A DNA stretch of 64,000 nucleotides, taken from the NCBI GenBank assembly GCA_016937795.1, contig JAFGVV010000006.1, forward strand, positions 62,001-126,000. Reading direction: 5' to 3'. Of the stretch, positions 44,064 to 53,585 are shown piece by piece. Source of the stretch: Paludibacteraceae bacterium (lineage in GTDB: Bacteria; Bacteroidota; Bacteroidia; Bacteroidales; Paludibacteraceae). Position 1 is the stretch's first letter. Every line of letters begins with the position of its first letter. The translations under genes were made by a program, and so were the position numbers. The notes beneath the pieces are model-generated. The model searched no databases, had not been told where the DNA came from, and was given only the letters and a program-made list of their open reading frames with translations.

Positions 44064-44948
44064 TTAAATAAGAATGCGCATTTTGGTATAGCTTTCGCGA
44101 AATTCCTTGGGAGTGACGCCTTTGCGTTTTTTGAAAATGCGATTGAAGTTCGACAGGTTGTTGAATCCGCACTCGTAGCTTATTTCTGATATGGTTTTGG
44201 TCGTGTCGATCAGGTGGCGCGAAGCAATACCGAGGCGCAAATCGTTGAGATATTCGATATAATTTTTGCCTGTTCTTTTTTTCATAAAGCGGCTGAACGA
44301 CACTTCCGACATATTTACATGCCCCGCCACATCGGCTAAATGGATTTCTTTTTGATAGTTTTCGTGCAGATAATCAATTACCTTCTGAATGCGCCGGCTG
44401 TCAGATGAATCGTCGCGGTTGGCGAAGGTGGAAGTGGCCAGAATGCGCGAATTTTTATCCTCGGAAAGTGTTTGCAGTATGTTGAGCAAATCAATTACAG
44501 AATGAAATCCTTCCTCGTTTTTACAAAGTTTATGCAGCAGGTCGCGCACTTTCAGAATGGTTTCTCGTGAATACACAATGCCCTTTTTTGCATTTTCGAA
44601 CATGATGGCCACTGAATGAAACTGCCTTTTGCTGAGCATACTTTCGAAGAAAAGGTCTTTGTGAAACTGAATGGTAATTTCGAAAATATCCTTCGAGTCG
44701 CAACTGCCGTTCATCCAGGCATGTTCGAGGTTTTCGTTGCCAATAAGGCAAAGTTCGTAATCGCCGATTTCCTCAAGCGAATCGCCGATAAGGCGCTGGG
44801 CACCGGGTGCATTTTCGATATAGTTGAGCTCGAATTCGGGATGCACATGTACGGGATAGTTGAACTCACTTTTTACGCGACTCCGAATCACAAAACAATC
44901 CTCGGCCGAAAGCGGCGTCACTTCGCGAAATATGTTTGATATCTGCAT
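44064..44948 (-). CDS. AraC family transcriptional regulator
   Basis: A 294-residue regulator with an N-terminal cupin-like sensing domain (VHVHPEFELNYIENAPG, about 30-130) and two C-terminal AraC helix-turn-helix motifs (IHLADVAGHVNMSEVSFSRFMKKRTG; ISEISYECGFNNLSNFNRIFKKRKGVTPKEFR). I place the start at 44948; the frame is open for 43 more codons that overlap a -7 box. It lies next to the mannan-use genes in the same direction and is the likely local regulator, though this is inference from position. Confidence 0.88.
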   Translation of the reverse strand: MQISNIFREVTPLSAEDCFVIRSRVKSEFNYPVHVHPEFELNYIENAPGAQRLIGDSLEEIGDYELCLIGNENLEHAWMNGSCDSKDIFEITIQFHKDLFFESMLSKRQFHSVAIMFENAKKGIVYSRETILKVRDLLHKLCKNEEGFHSVIDLLNILQTLSEDKNSRILATSTFANRDDSSDSRRIQKVIDYLHENYQKEIHLADVAGHVNMSEVSFSRFMKKRTGKNYIEYLNDLRLGIASRHLIDTTKTISEISYECGFNNLSNFNRIFKKRKGVTPKEFRESYTKMRILI

Positions 44949-44998
44949 GATGTATTCAGTTTTCGGGTGAATTAATTTTTTCGTTCGTATAAAAAGTT

Positions 44999-45006
44999 CA
45001 AATATA
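44999..45006 (-). promoter_or_regulatory. -7 box (TATATTTG) of the AraC-family gene
   Basis: The minus-strand TATATTTG lies about 50 bp upstream of the ATG at 44948, inside the rejected longer reading frame. Confidence 0.65.
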
Positions 45007-45087
45007 CAATTATTTGTGAAAAGAGCTTTGTTTAAAGCATTTATTGAGGATGTTGTCAAAAGCAAGTTTACCCTCATTCATTTTTTG

Positions 45088-45117
45088 CCCCTATACCCCC
45101 TCCCGATAAATCGGGAT
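45088..45117. repeat. Variant dispersed repeat (CCCCCTCCCGATAAATCGGGA)
   Basis: CCCCTATACCCCC is followed by the perfect palindrome TCCCGATAAATCGGGA. It is related to the dispersed family and lies between the AraC gene and the GH5 gene. Confidence 0.55.
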
Positions 45118-45171
45118 AAATTGCGGGGACTGTGACATTGTGCAAATAAAGTGATTATGTTACACAAAATG

Positions 45172-45196
45172 AGTCCCCTTTAGGGGGTTGGGGGTT
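45172..45196. repeat. CCCCTTTAGGGGG dispersed repeat downstream of the GH5 gene
   Basis: A full copy (AGTCCCCTTTAGGGGG then TTGGGGGTT) ends 10 bp from the GH5_2 stop codon. Confidence 0.8.
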
Positions 45197-45205
45197 CTTT
45201 AGCTT

Positions 45206-46243
45206 CTATTTATTCAACCCCCTAATGGCATTGCGGCTCATTTTTCCCCATTCCTTGATAAGTTCGTCGCTCCAGTTGCCGGTTGATTCGGCGCGTGGCA
45301 GCAACATGGAGCAGGTTTCGTTTTTGTCGGATAACGACCATACAACCCAGCTTATTTTGCGGTCTTCCATCCAGGTGAGGAAAGCATTCCATTCGGCAGG
45401 GTCAAGCGGTCCATCGCCGGTAGCTTCCATGCCTGCACATTCCGACACAAATATCGGAATACCTTTGGCCATAGCCGCATCGGTACGGTCGCGCAGCCAT
45501 TGTTTGTGTGTTCCGGCATAGAAATGCATTGTGTACATAAGGTTGGTTTGTCCGGCAATCGGATCTTCGGCTACGAGATGAATATCCTGATCCCAGTGCG
45601 GCGAACCAACGAGAATGATATTATCGGGGTCGATGGCGCGAATGGTTTTGATAAGTTCTTCGGAATACGCTTTCACTTCGGGCCATGTGTAATAGTCGGG
45701 CTCGTTGAAAATTTCGTAAATCAAATTCGGATATTTACCATATTTTTCAGCCATTAGGGTGAAGAACTTTTTAGCTTCTTCGGTATGAATTTTATGGCTG
45801 TGAAAGTCGATTATCACATAAATTCCCTGTTTGATGGCGCCATCCACCACACTGGTAACGCTTTTAATGCCAAACTCAGGATTCTGAAGGTACGAATCGT
45901 CGGGACCCACGCCCATGGCAGCGCGCACTACATTGCATTTCCAGTCGGTAGCCAGCCATCTTACAGCATCTTCGTTGTAAAAGCGTGGCCAGAAATTGTG
46001 CCAGCCCAAACTTACGCCACGAAGCATAAGCGCTTCGCCTTTGTCGTTGCAGAGCTGAATTCCCTTCACCTGTAATGCACCATTCAGGGCTACAGGCGAG
46101 TTTTCGGGCGCTTTATGAGCTGCCGAACAGGCTGTCATAAAAAATGAAAACAAAAGGCCAATAAAAAGCCCCTTGAGTTCCCCGTTTGGAGACTTAATTT
46201 TTTCGGTGAATTTGTTTAAATGAATTTGTTTTGATGTTTTCAT
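45206..46243 (-). CDS. GH5 endo-glycanase lipoprotein (GH5_2 cellulase-like)
   Basis: A 345-residue lipoprotein (lipobox ending at C39, SFFMTAC) with a GH5 TIM barrel. The acid/base is E181 in IYEIFNEP and the nucleophile is E268 in FVSECAG; LMLRGVSLGWHNFW resembles subfamily 2. It should cut beta-1,4-glucan or glucomannan to oligosaccharides at the cell surface or in the periplasm. The N-terminus before the hydrophobic core (KSPNGELKG) is partly encoded by a CCCCGTTTGGAGAC repeat variant. It follows cellobiose 2-epimerase by 27 bp. Confidence 0.85.
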   Translation of the reverse strand: MKTSKQIHLNKFTEKIKSPNGELKGLFIGLLFSFFMTACSAAHKAPENSPVALNGALQVKGIQLCNDKGEALMLRGVSLGWHNFWPRFYNEDAVRWLATDWKCNVVRAAMGVGPDDSYLQNPEFGIKSVTSVVDGAIKQGIYVIIDFHSHKIHTEEAKKFFTLMAEKYGKYPNLIYEIFNEPDYYTWPEVKAYSEELIKTIRAIDPDNIILVGSPHWDQDIHLVAEDPIAGQTNLMYTMHFYAGTHKQWLRDRTDAAMAKGIPIFVSECAGMEATGDGPLDPAEWNAFLTWMEDRKISWVVWSLSDKNETCSMLLPRAESTGNWSDELIKEWGKMSRNAIRGLNK

Positions 46244-46270
46244 GGAGTGATTTTTTATAAGGTTATATTA

Positions 46271-47485
46271 TTATTTTTCAATTGAATCTTCGTGCGGAGC
46301 TATTCGCTCTATCAGTTCCAGACACATACGACTATTGTGATAAGGGCATTTCCAGAAGCCGGCTTTGTCGTTTTTACGGTCTTTGATGCCGTTTTCGTTC
46401 ACGGCCCAAACCCATTCGCCATTTTCCCTGTCGATAATGTTTTCGTTGATAAATTTCCAGTTTTTCAATACTTTATCAATATAAGCTGTATTTCCTCTGA
46501 TTTGGAAAGCATTGTAATAACCCACCATGGCTTCGGCTTGCGGCCACCAATCGCAGTTTGTATCAATATGTCCGGTGGCTGTGTTTTTTTCGTTTACAAT
46601 GGCGCCGTTTGGGCGTAAACCTTCGGCAGCGGCATCGGCTACTTTCAGCACAATAGGGCGCACTTTGCTAACGATGTCGGTTTTATTCAGCACCAAAGCA
46701 GCTTCATCAATCAGCCACGAGGCCTCAATGTCGTGACCGTAAGAGATCAGTGTGGAGCGGGAATTCCAGTCTTCGTCGAAAAACAGGTTGAGATGAAAAC
46801 TATCCTGATTGATAATTTTATCTGTAAAAAGAAGAATCAGATTTTGCAATTGTTGTTCCAGCACGGGGTCTTTCCACACGCGATAAAGATTGCTGTAAGC
46901 CTCCAGAATATGCAAATGCGTATTCATTGTTTTCTTTTCGTTGGCATCCTTTTCGCTCAGGCGGAGGTCGTCGAGCAATTTCCAATCGCGACTGTAGGCT
47001 TCGAAATAGCCATTTTTCCGGTTATCAAAACTATTTTTTTCGATGAAATAAAACAACTCTTTCGCGCGTTCGAGACATTCCGCATCATTTGTAAGGCGAT
47101 AATATTCCACCAATGCATAAATAAAAAACGCCTGGCTATAAATCTGTTTTTTGGCATCGGCCACAGAGCCATCGGCATTGAGCATCCAATAAGTGCCGCC
47201 AAATTCCGGGTCGAAAAAATGATCGAAAATATAGTTTTTGGCATGCTCAGCATTGGCTTTGTATGCGTCGTTGCCAAGAATACGGGCCGCCGATGAGAAA
47301 GTCCAGAGAATACGAGCATTCAGAATGCCACCACGAGCAGCAGATTTTTGCAATTCGTTTTGGCCGGTCATTTGTCCGAAAAAACCACCATTTTCGTCCT
47401 TCACTTTATCCATCCAAAATGGAAGGATATTGTGCGTCAACTCTTCTTTGAGTTCTTTTTTGAGTTCTAAAAGTTTGTATTTCAT
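46271..47485 (-). CDS. Cellobiose 2-epimerase
   Basis: A 404-residue (alpha/alpha)6-barrel enzyme of the N-acylglucosamine 2-epimerase family. It interconverts cellobiose with glucosylmannose and, in mannan use, beta-1,4-mannobiose with mannosylglucose. Candidate active-site residues are R58 (ILNARILW), H190 and H192 (NTHLHILEAY), H251 (SYGHDIEASWL) and H383 (KCPYHNSRMC). KNDKAGFWKCPYHNSRMC at the C-terminus is diagnostic of the disaccharide epimerases. Its product feeds the GH130 phosphorylase in this locus. It is cytoplasmic (no signal). Confidence 0.93.
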   Translation of the reverse strand: MKYKLLELKKELKEELTHNILPFWMDKVKDENGGFFGQMTGQNELQKSAARGGILNARILWTFSSAARILGNDAYKANAEHAKNYIFDHFFDPEFGGTYWMLNADGSVADAKKQIYSQAFFIYALVEYYRLTNDAECLERAKELFYFIEKNSFDNRKNGYFEAYSRDWKLLDDLRLSEKDANEKKTMNTHLHILEAYSNLYRVWKDPVLEQQLQNLILLFTDKIINQDSFHLNLFFDEDWNSRSTLISYGHDIEASWLIDEAALVLNKTDIVSKVRPIVLKVADAAAEGLRPNGAIVNEKNTATGHIDTNCDWWPQAEAMVGYYNAFQIRGNTAYIDKVLKNWKFINENIIDRENGEWVWAVNENGIKDRKNDKAGFWKCPYHNSRMCLELIERIAPHEDSIEK

Positions 47486-47554
47486 TTCAGTAAAACGAAT
47501 AATCTTGTTTTTTAATCTGAAAACATAAGATTTTAGTTCATAGATGCCAATATT

Positions 47555-47728
47555 AAGTCCGACATCGGCGAAAACAAGTTCAACATCGGCGAAAACAAGT
47601 CCGTTACCCCCTCCGTCGGACTTGTTTTTGGCATCGTCGGGCTTGATTTCGATGAATTTCAGTCCGACGGAGGGGTCTACGGACTAATATTTGCCAAATA
47701 TAAGTCCGAATTACCCTATATCGGGCTT
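47555..47728. repeat. Complex repeat cluster between GH94 and cellobiose 2-epimerase genes
   Basis: Two tandem 21-bp units (47555-47575, 47576-47596) share ACATCGGCGAAAAC, and a third begins at 47597. CCCCTCCGTCGGACT (47608-47622) pairs perfectly with AGTCCGACGGAGGGG (47661-47675). TCGGGCTTGA occurs at 47637 and 47721. A -7 box for the epimerase (minus-strand TATATTTG) lies inside at 47695-47702. Confidence 0.8.
47695..47702 (-). promoter_or_regulatory. Candidate -7 box (TATATTTG) upstream of cellobiose 2-epimerase
   Basis: The minus-strand TATATTTG would give a leader of about 200 nt containing the whole repeat cluster before the ATG at 47485. Confidence 0.45.
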
Positions 47729-47755
47729 GAAACCCGTGAATATGGGCTTAAAATG

Positions 47756-50191
47756 CTACATAACAACTTCCACCCTGTAAGTTCCACCTGCGGGCATCAA
47801 TGGGATTATATTTCCTTCAATGGTTTTTCCATCCACAGTGAGCGAGGCAACGCCTTTCATCCTGCCGTTGGGGTTTTTCACTTCAATATTGTAGTGTGCA
47901 CCCCTAAACTTACGTTTCACGCTGAAAGTTTTCCAATCGGCCGGAATGCAGGGTTCGATGCGCAAACCTTCGTAAGTGGGTTGTATACCTAATATGTATT
48001 GCGAAATGGTATAGAAGTTCCAGGCTGCTGTACCGGTGAGCCATGAGTTTTTGGCTTCGCCGGGCTTGAATGCATCTTTTCCGGCTATCATTTGGGCGTA
48101 CACATAAGGTTCTACTTTGTGTAAATCGCTAATGTGTTCGGTGTAGGCAGGGCAAATTTTGCGGAAATATTCCCACGCTCTGTCGCCACGACCGCGCACC
48201 GTTTCGCCTATCATTATCCATGGGTTGTTGTGGCAGAAGATGCCTGCATTTTCTTTGTAACCCGGCGGATAGCTCGATATTTCGCCGTATTCGATATAGT
48301 ATTTCGAAAATGGAGGATTGTTGAGTACAATTCCATGCTCGCAATCGAGGCGCTCTTTTACCGATTCGAGGGCTTTGTCCACCATGCCTTCTTCGAGCCC
48401 AATGCCCGCCATGGTACACCAGCCATTCGATTCGATAAATATTTTGCCCTCTTCGTTTTCATTGGAGCCAATTTTGTGACCATAAAAATCGTAAGCGCGC
48501 AAAAACCATTCGCCATCCCAACCATTTTGTTTGATAGCTACCACCATTTTGTCCACTTCGTTTTGTGCGCGTTGTGCCTCGGCAGTTTTGCCCAGGGTTT
48601 TACAAAGCTCCACATAATCGCGGCCATACACCACAAAAAGTCCGGCTATCATCAAACTTTGCGCCTGGCTGCCTTCCGATTTATTTTCGGTAGTTTGGAA
48701 ACTTTCGTTCGGGTCGTTCGAGAAACAGTTCAGGTTCAGACAATCGTTCCAGTCGGCACGCCCGATCAAAGGCAAACCATGTGGACCAAGGTTATTGATG
48801 ACATGATTGAACGAAACGGTGAGGTGGTGAAACAAACTCACTTCCGAACCCAACACATTATCGAAAGGCACTTTTTCGTCCAAAATGCTAAAATCGCCGG
48901 TTTCTTTGATATAAGCCGTTGTTCCGAGAATCAGCCACATCGGGTCGTCGTTGAAGCCTTGTCCTATTTCGTTGTTTCCTTTTTTGGTCAATGGTTGATA
49001 TTGATGGTAGCAACCGCCGTCGGGAAATTGCGTAGAGGCAATGTCGATGATGCGTTCGCGGGCGCGTTCGGGTATTTGGTGCACGAAGCCTATCAAATCC
49101 TGGTTCGAGTCGCGGAAACCCATGCCACGGCCAATTCCGCTTTCGAAAAACGATGCCGAACGCGAAAAACAGAATGTTATCATACATTGATACTGATTCC
49201 ATACATTCACCATGCGGTCGAGCTTTTCTTCGTGTGTTGCCACACTAAATGCACTCAGCAAATTGTCCCAATATGTGCGCAATTCGGCCAAAGCAGTTTC
49301 CACTTTTTCAGTGGTATCGAAGCGTGCAATACAAGCTTTTGCCTTTGTTTTATTGATAATATTTTTGCTTTCCCATTTATCTTCCTGCTCGTTCTCCACA
49401 TATCCAAGCACAAAAATCAGGTCTTTGCTTTCGCCCGGCGCAAGTGTCACTTCCACATAATGCGAGGCAATGGGCGACCAACCATGCGCTTCGGAGTTGC
49501 GTGACGCACCTTCGAGCACCGTTTGCGGTTCGTCGAAACCATTGTACAAACCAAAAAATGTTTCGCGGTCGGTGTCAAAACCATTCAAGGCTGCATTTAC
49601 CGAGTAATAGGCATAATGGTTGCGGCGCTCTTTGTATTCGGTTTTGTGATAAATCACCGAATCCTCAATTTCCACCTCTCCGGTTGAAAAATTGCGTTGA
49701 AAATTCTCCATATCGGTAGCGGCATTCCAGAGAGCCCATTCCACAAAAGAGAATATTTTCAGACTTTTTATTTCAGAAGAATTATTTGTGAGGCGCAGGC
49801 GTTGCACTTCGGCATGTGTTTTCAGCGGCACAAAATATAGCGCTTCGGCTTCCACGCCGTTTTTTGTGCCTTTTATAATGCTGTAATTCATGCCGTGACG
49901 ACATTCGTAGCTGTCGAGTTCGGTTTTGCAGGGCTTCCAACCCGGATTCCAAACCGTGCCACCATCGTTGATATAAAAATATTTCCCCCCGTTGTCCATA
50001 GGCACATTGTTGTACCTATAACGGGTGATACGGCGGAATTTTGCATCCTTATAAAAAGAATAGCCACCTGCTGTATTCGAAATTAAACTAAAGAAATCCT
50101 CGTTTCCGAGATAGTTGATCCATGGCCAGGGTGTACGTGCATTGGTAATGACGTATTCACGACGGCTATCATCGAAATGTCCGTATTGCAT
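47756..50191 (-). CDS. Cellobiose phosphorylase (GH94)
   Basis: An 811-residue cytoplasmic GH94 enzyme that splits cellobiose with phosphate into glucose 1-phosphate and glucose. The catalytic acidic pair is D415-D416 in [38 protein letters not shown] and [12 protein letters not shown] shape the active site and mark the cellobiose (not chitobiose or laminaribiose) branch. Start and length agree with the family. It sits between the symporter and epimerase genes. Confidence 0.94.
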   Translation of the reverse strand: MQYGHFDDSRREYVITNARTPWPWINYLGNEDFFSLISNTAGGYSFYKDAKFRRITRYRYNNVPMDNGGKYFYINDGGTVWNPGWKPCKTELDSYECRHGMNYSIIKGTKNGVEAEALYFVPLKTHAEVQRLRLTNNSSEIKSLKIFSFVEWALWNAATDMENFQRNFSTGEVEIEDSVIYHKTEYKERRNHYAYYSVNAALNGFDTDRETFFGLYNGFDEPQTVLEGASRNSEAHGWSPIASHYVEVTLAPGESKDLIFVLGYVENEQEDKWESKNIINKTKAKACIARFDTTEKVETALAELRTYWDNLLSAFSVATHEEKLDRMVNVWNQYQCMITFCFSRSASFFESGIGRGMGFRDSNQDLIGFVHQIPERARERIIDIASTQFPDGGCYHQYQPLTKKGNNEIGQGFNDDPMWLILGTTAYIKETGDFSILDEKVPFDNVLGSEVSLFHHLTVSFNHVINNLGPHGLPLIGRADWNDCLNLNCFSNDPNESFQTTENKSEGSQAQSLMIAGLFVVYGRDYVELCKTLGKTAEAQRAQNEVDKMVVAIKQNGWDGEWFLRAYDFYGHKIGSNENEEGKIFIESNGWCTMAGIGLEEGMVDKALESVKERLDCEHGIVLNNPPFSKYYIEYGEISSYPPGYKENAGIFCHNNPWIMIGETVRGRGDRAWEYFRKICPAYTEHISDLHKVEPYVYAQMIAGKDAFKPGEAKNSWLTGTAAWNFYTISQYILGIQPTYEGLRIEPCIPADWKTFSVKRKFRGAHYNIEVKNPNGRMKGVASLTVDGKTIEGNIIPLMPAGGTYRVEVVM

Positions 50192-50213
50192 CCTTTATAT
50201 TTACAATTTATTA

Positions 50214-50335
50214 ATTTACGATTTACAATTGGGTTGTGAGATTTACGATTTACAATTGGAAGTTGAACTTTTGCTCGCTGTTTATGTATGAATATCTATC
50301 TCAATATTCAGAACTCAGAGCTCAATACTCAGAAC
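50214..50335. repeat. Intergenic direct repeats between the symporter and GH94 genes
   Basis: ATTTACGATTTACAATTGG occurs at 50214-50232 and 50241-50259. CTCAATATTCAGAAC (50300-50314) is nearly repeated as CTCAATACTCAGAAC (50321-50335). Confidence 0.75.
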
Positions 50336-50346
50336 CCGAAACTGTG

Positions 50347-52188
50347 CTAATCTTCAAGCTTATCGTACCAATTTTTCTTTAAAACTACTGTTCCAATTCC
50401 CACAAACATGAGTGCTATGCCCATTGCCCAGAATTGTTTCACCACCAAATAAATGGGGGCTGCCACAAGCGCGGTTTGCCACACAATGCCTACTGCAACA
50501 TTCAGCATATCGCGGCCAAAACCAGTATTTTTCCTGAAATCGGGGTTTTCTGCTACCACCATATCATTGATGGGTTTCCAAAATCCCCATGGACGCGTTT
50601 TGGCATAGAAATTTTTCAACACTTCGGTGTCGGTAGCTGGCGCCGAATAAGTGCCCCAAATACAACCAACGATTGAAAAAACCAGAATTATGGGGAAATA
50701 ATACAGTGGCAAAACCGTATTTACTACCGGCACATAAGGCAAAATAAGTGCAGGAATCAAACCGCCAATCATGCCCCATGCAAACCCTTTGCTATTGAAG
50801 CGCCACCAATGCCATTTCAGGATATTGGCGGCAATATAACTGCCATACAATGCACCCGTTACCCATTGCAGCACACTGTTTACGTTTTCGGCCAACACGC
50901 CAAACAGTATACTTATAACCACAACCACCAATCCTACAATAATATTGGCATTGTTCGATTGTTTGGCCGTAGCATTGGGGCGAATGTATTTTATATAAAT
51001 GTCGTTTACAATATAAGCTTGCGCTGCATTCAACGTTCCGGCAAAGGTGGACATAAAGGCGGCCAACAAACCAGCCAGAATCAATCCCACCAATCCTGCC
51101 GGAATCCACGGATGGGCTATCACGGCTGGCAATACCAACTCAAAATCGACACAGCCGCTCACATTAGTGATTTGGTCTTTTATTTCATCAAAAATAATAA
51201 GGCCGATCACTGCAATTCCCGCAATCATAAGGTAACGCACCGGCATTAAAACCACCGACACAAAACCGCTCATAAGCGACGCTTCGCGTGGCGATTTGGT
51301 GGAAAGAATTTTCTGCATATCGTAAGTAGGCGCTGGTCCGGCCACACTGGCCAAAATACCTTTCATTAGCACCACGCCAAAAAATAGCGAGAAAAGTTCG
51401 TAGCCATCACTTTGTATTTGCTGATTGAACTCCGCAAATTTACCCGTCCAGTTCATGTCCAGCTTCATTCCGAAAGCCGGCGAATACCAGCTTTCGGGCA
51501 ACAAAGCGCTGAAATTTATCACATCGAGGTGCACCATAGCAATCACCGCAATGGCAATCGAAGCCAATGTCATTATTACATATTGCGCCACATCGGCCCA
51601 TACAATACTCATCATACCTCCCAAAAGCGCATAAAACACAGCAAAAAGTGTAAATGCAATGCCCCACACATGTGGTACATAAGCATCGGGTATAAAATTC
51701 ATTACCGGAAACATGGTTTTCAGCGGAAGGAAAATTTCAATAAATTTACCCATGCCGATAAATCCGTAAGCCAACATGCTCAGGCAAACCAAAATGGCAA
51801 AAATCACAATAATCCAGTGTGAAGTCACCGCTCCTTTATCTTTTCCAAACCTGAAAGCTATCCACTCAGCACCTGTTGTAACGCCGGAACGACGCAGCCA
51901 GGCAGAGAGATACACCATCAGGAAAATTTGGTTGAAAACCGGCCACAGCCAGGGAATATAAATGCTTTTAATACCATAAACTACCGTAATGGCCACCAGC
52001 CACACCGTGCCCGAAATGTCGAACATGCCCGAAGCGTTTGACAAACCGAGCATGTACCACGGAATAGTTTTCCCGCCCAGAAGGTAGGATTCAAGATTTT
52101 TGGAAGCGCGACGTTTGAGGTAAATGCCGATAAAAATCAGCATCCCCAGGTAAACGCCAATAATGGCAAAATCGATGGTTGTGAGCAT
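50347..52188 (-). CDS. Sodium:solute symporter family transporter
   Basis: A 613-residue inner-membrane protein with about 13-14 membrane helices. YLLGGKTIPWYMLGLSNASGMFDISGT and the later AGLLAAFMSTFAGTLNAAQAYIVNDIY are the SSS family signatures. In this locus it probably imports mannobiose, cellobiose or mannosylglucose with Na+, feeding the two phosphorylases. Substrate is inferred from neighbours. Confidence 0.88.
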   Translation of the reverse strand: MLTTIDFAIIGVYLGMLIFIGIYLKRRASKNLESYLLGGKTIPWYMLGLSNASGMFDISGTVWLVAITVVYGIKSIYIPWLWPVFNQIFLMVYLSAWLRRSGVTTGAEWIAFRFGKDKGAVTSHWIIVIFAILVCLSMLAYGFIGMGKFIEIFLPLKTMFPVMNFIPDAYVPHVWGIAFTLFAVFYALLGGMMSIVWADVAQYVIMTLASIAIAVIAMVHLDVINFSALLPESWYSPAFGMKLDMNWTGKFAEFNQQIQSDGYELFSLFFGVVLMKGILASVAGPAPTYDMQKILSTKSPREASLMSGFVSVVLMPVRYLMIAGIAVIGLIIFDEIKDQITNVSGCVDFELVLPAVIAHPWIPAGLVGLILAGLLAAFMSTFAGTLNAAQAYIVNDIYIKYIRPNATAKQSNNANIIVGLVVVVISILFGVLAENVNSVLQWVTGALYGSYIAANILKWHWWRFNSKGFAWGMIGGLIPALILPYVPVVNTVLPLYYFPIILVFSIVGCIWGTYSAPATDTEVLKNFYAKTRPWGFWKPINDMVVAENPDFRKNTGFGRDMLNVAVGIVWQTALVAAPIYLVVKQFWAMGIALMFVGIGTVVLKKNWYDKLED

Positions 52189-52235
52189 AGAATGATATTT
52201 TTTTTACAGTATACAGATTTTATTCCCGTCTTTTT

Positions 52236-52266
52236 CAGCACAAATAATATTCAGAATTTTGTGCTG
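52236..52266. repeat. CAGCACAAA inverted repeat upstream of the symporter
   Basis: CAGCACAAA (52236-52244) and TTTGTGCTG (52258-52266) pair perfectly around 13 nt. No T run follows, so an operator is as likely as a terminator. Confidence 0.45.
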
Positions 52267-52326
52267 TAAAAGTACGTCGAATGGCCGGTATTCAGTTGTA
52301 TTGTATGTTTCTAAAATACGGTTAGT

Positions 52327-53553
52327 TTATTTTTTTACTTTCGGACTTATCACAAGCATTACAATATCATCGCCATCCAACACAAAGTCAGACTGATACT
52401 TTTTACGCTTGAAAGTCAGGTCTTTTTTCTCCCACACATCCCTGAAGCGCAAGTTTGCATCTTTCGTAGTAAGGGTCATTTTGTAAAGCGGATCGGTTAC
52501 GCTGAAAGTATTCCAGTCGATGCTGAATTTGCGAACCTGCTCCGAGCAGTTAAGAAATGCAACAGCCCATGAACCATCGCTGAGTGGTTTTATCCAGGTT
52601 TCCACACTGTCTTTTACTTCGTGACGAAAGCCCTGAATTCCCAGCTTATCCTGATTTACTGCAATCACTTCTTTGTTGGTAAGCACGCTGAGCGTTTGCG
52701 GATTCATGTCGCGCAGGTCGTTGCCCGACATCAGAGGAGCCGCAATCATGGCCCACATAGAAAAATGCGAGCGTTCCTGATTGTAGGTCATACCATTTCC
52801 CACCTGCATCATGTCGGGATCGTTCCAATGGCCCGGTCCGGCATACTGACGAAGCCCATCCTGCATATCGAGAATTTGCATTGCGCCCCAGGCTGTCCAT
52901 GAACCATGGCTGTACACGCAATCGTAACAGTTGTGAATATCGCCGGTGGTGCGCCACAAATGCCCTACTTCTTTGGCCCAAAGCCAGGGTTTGTTGCCAC
53001 CCCATTCGCACAGACTGAACACAATGGGATGTCCGGCTTCTTTCAGGGCTTTGCTCATCGTTGTATATGCGCCCTGCGCGTTGAGATGTTCGGTAAAACA
53101 CCAGTCGTATTTCAGATAATCGACACCCCATTTGGCATACATCAGTGCATCCTGATATTCGTAGCCACGGCTTCCCGGGCGACCACCACAGGTTTTATCG
53201 CCAGCGCAGGAATAAATTCCGAATTTCAAACCTTTAGAGTGTACATAATCGGCAAGGGCTTTGATGCCCGAAGGAAAACGTTCGGGGTCGACGACAATAA
53301 ATCCGAGCGAGTCGCGGCCAATCTGCCAGCAATCGTCGATGACTATGTATTCGTATCCAGCGTCTTTCATTCCTGTAGTAACCATAGCATCAGCTGTTTC
53401 CTTGATCAGCTTTTCGCTTACATCGCATGCAAATTTATTCCAACTGTTCCAGCCCATTGGCGGGGTCATTGCAAGTCCTTCAAATTTCTGCGCTACCGCT
53501 ACCATAGTGACTAAGCTCATCGCTACTGCGAGTGTGATTTTTGTAAATTTCAT
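52327..53553 (-). CDS. Alpha-galactosidase (GH27)
   Basis: A 408-residue exported GH27 enzyme (signal peptide about 1-21). TPPMGWNSWNKFACDV opens the barrel. The nucleophile is D150 in YLKYDWC and the acid/base is D245 or D247 in WNDPDMM. It should remove alpha-1,6-galactose side groups from galactomannan. It lies 32 bp after the GH2 gene. Confidence 0.94.
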   Translation of the reverse strand: MKFTKITLAVAMSLVTMVAVAQKFEGLAMTPPMGWNSWNKFACDVSEKLIKETADAMVTTGMKDAGYEYIVIDDCWQIGRDSLGFIVVDPERFPSGIKALADYVHSKGLKFGIYSCAGDKTCGGRPGSRGYEYQDALMYAKWGVDYLKYDWCFTEHLNAQGAYTTMSKALKEAGHPIVFSLCEWGGNKPWLWAKEVGHLWRTTGDIHNCYDCVYSHGSWTAWGAMQILDMQDGLRQYAGPGHWNDPDMMQVGNGMTYNQERSHFSMWAMIAAPLMSGNDLRDMNPQTLSVLTNKEVIAVNQDKLGIQGFRHEVKDSVETWIKPLSDGSWAVAFLNCSEQVRKFSIDWNTFSVTDPLYKMTLTTKDANLRFRDVWEKKDLTFKRKKYQSDFVLDGDDIVMLVISPKVKK

Positions 53554-53585
53554 GCTTTAAATTTTAACTGTAAATATTTATGTGT

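Noticed and set aside
48134..49504. 456-codon open frame opposite the GH94 gene
   Set aside because: Antisense shadow of a strongly conserved enzyme, with no recognisable domain or start signal.
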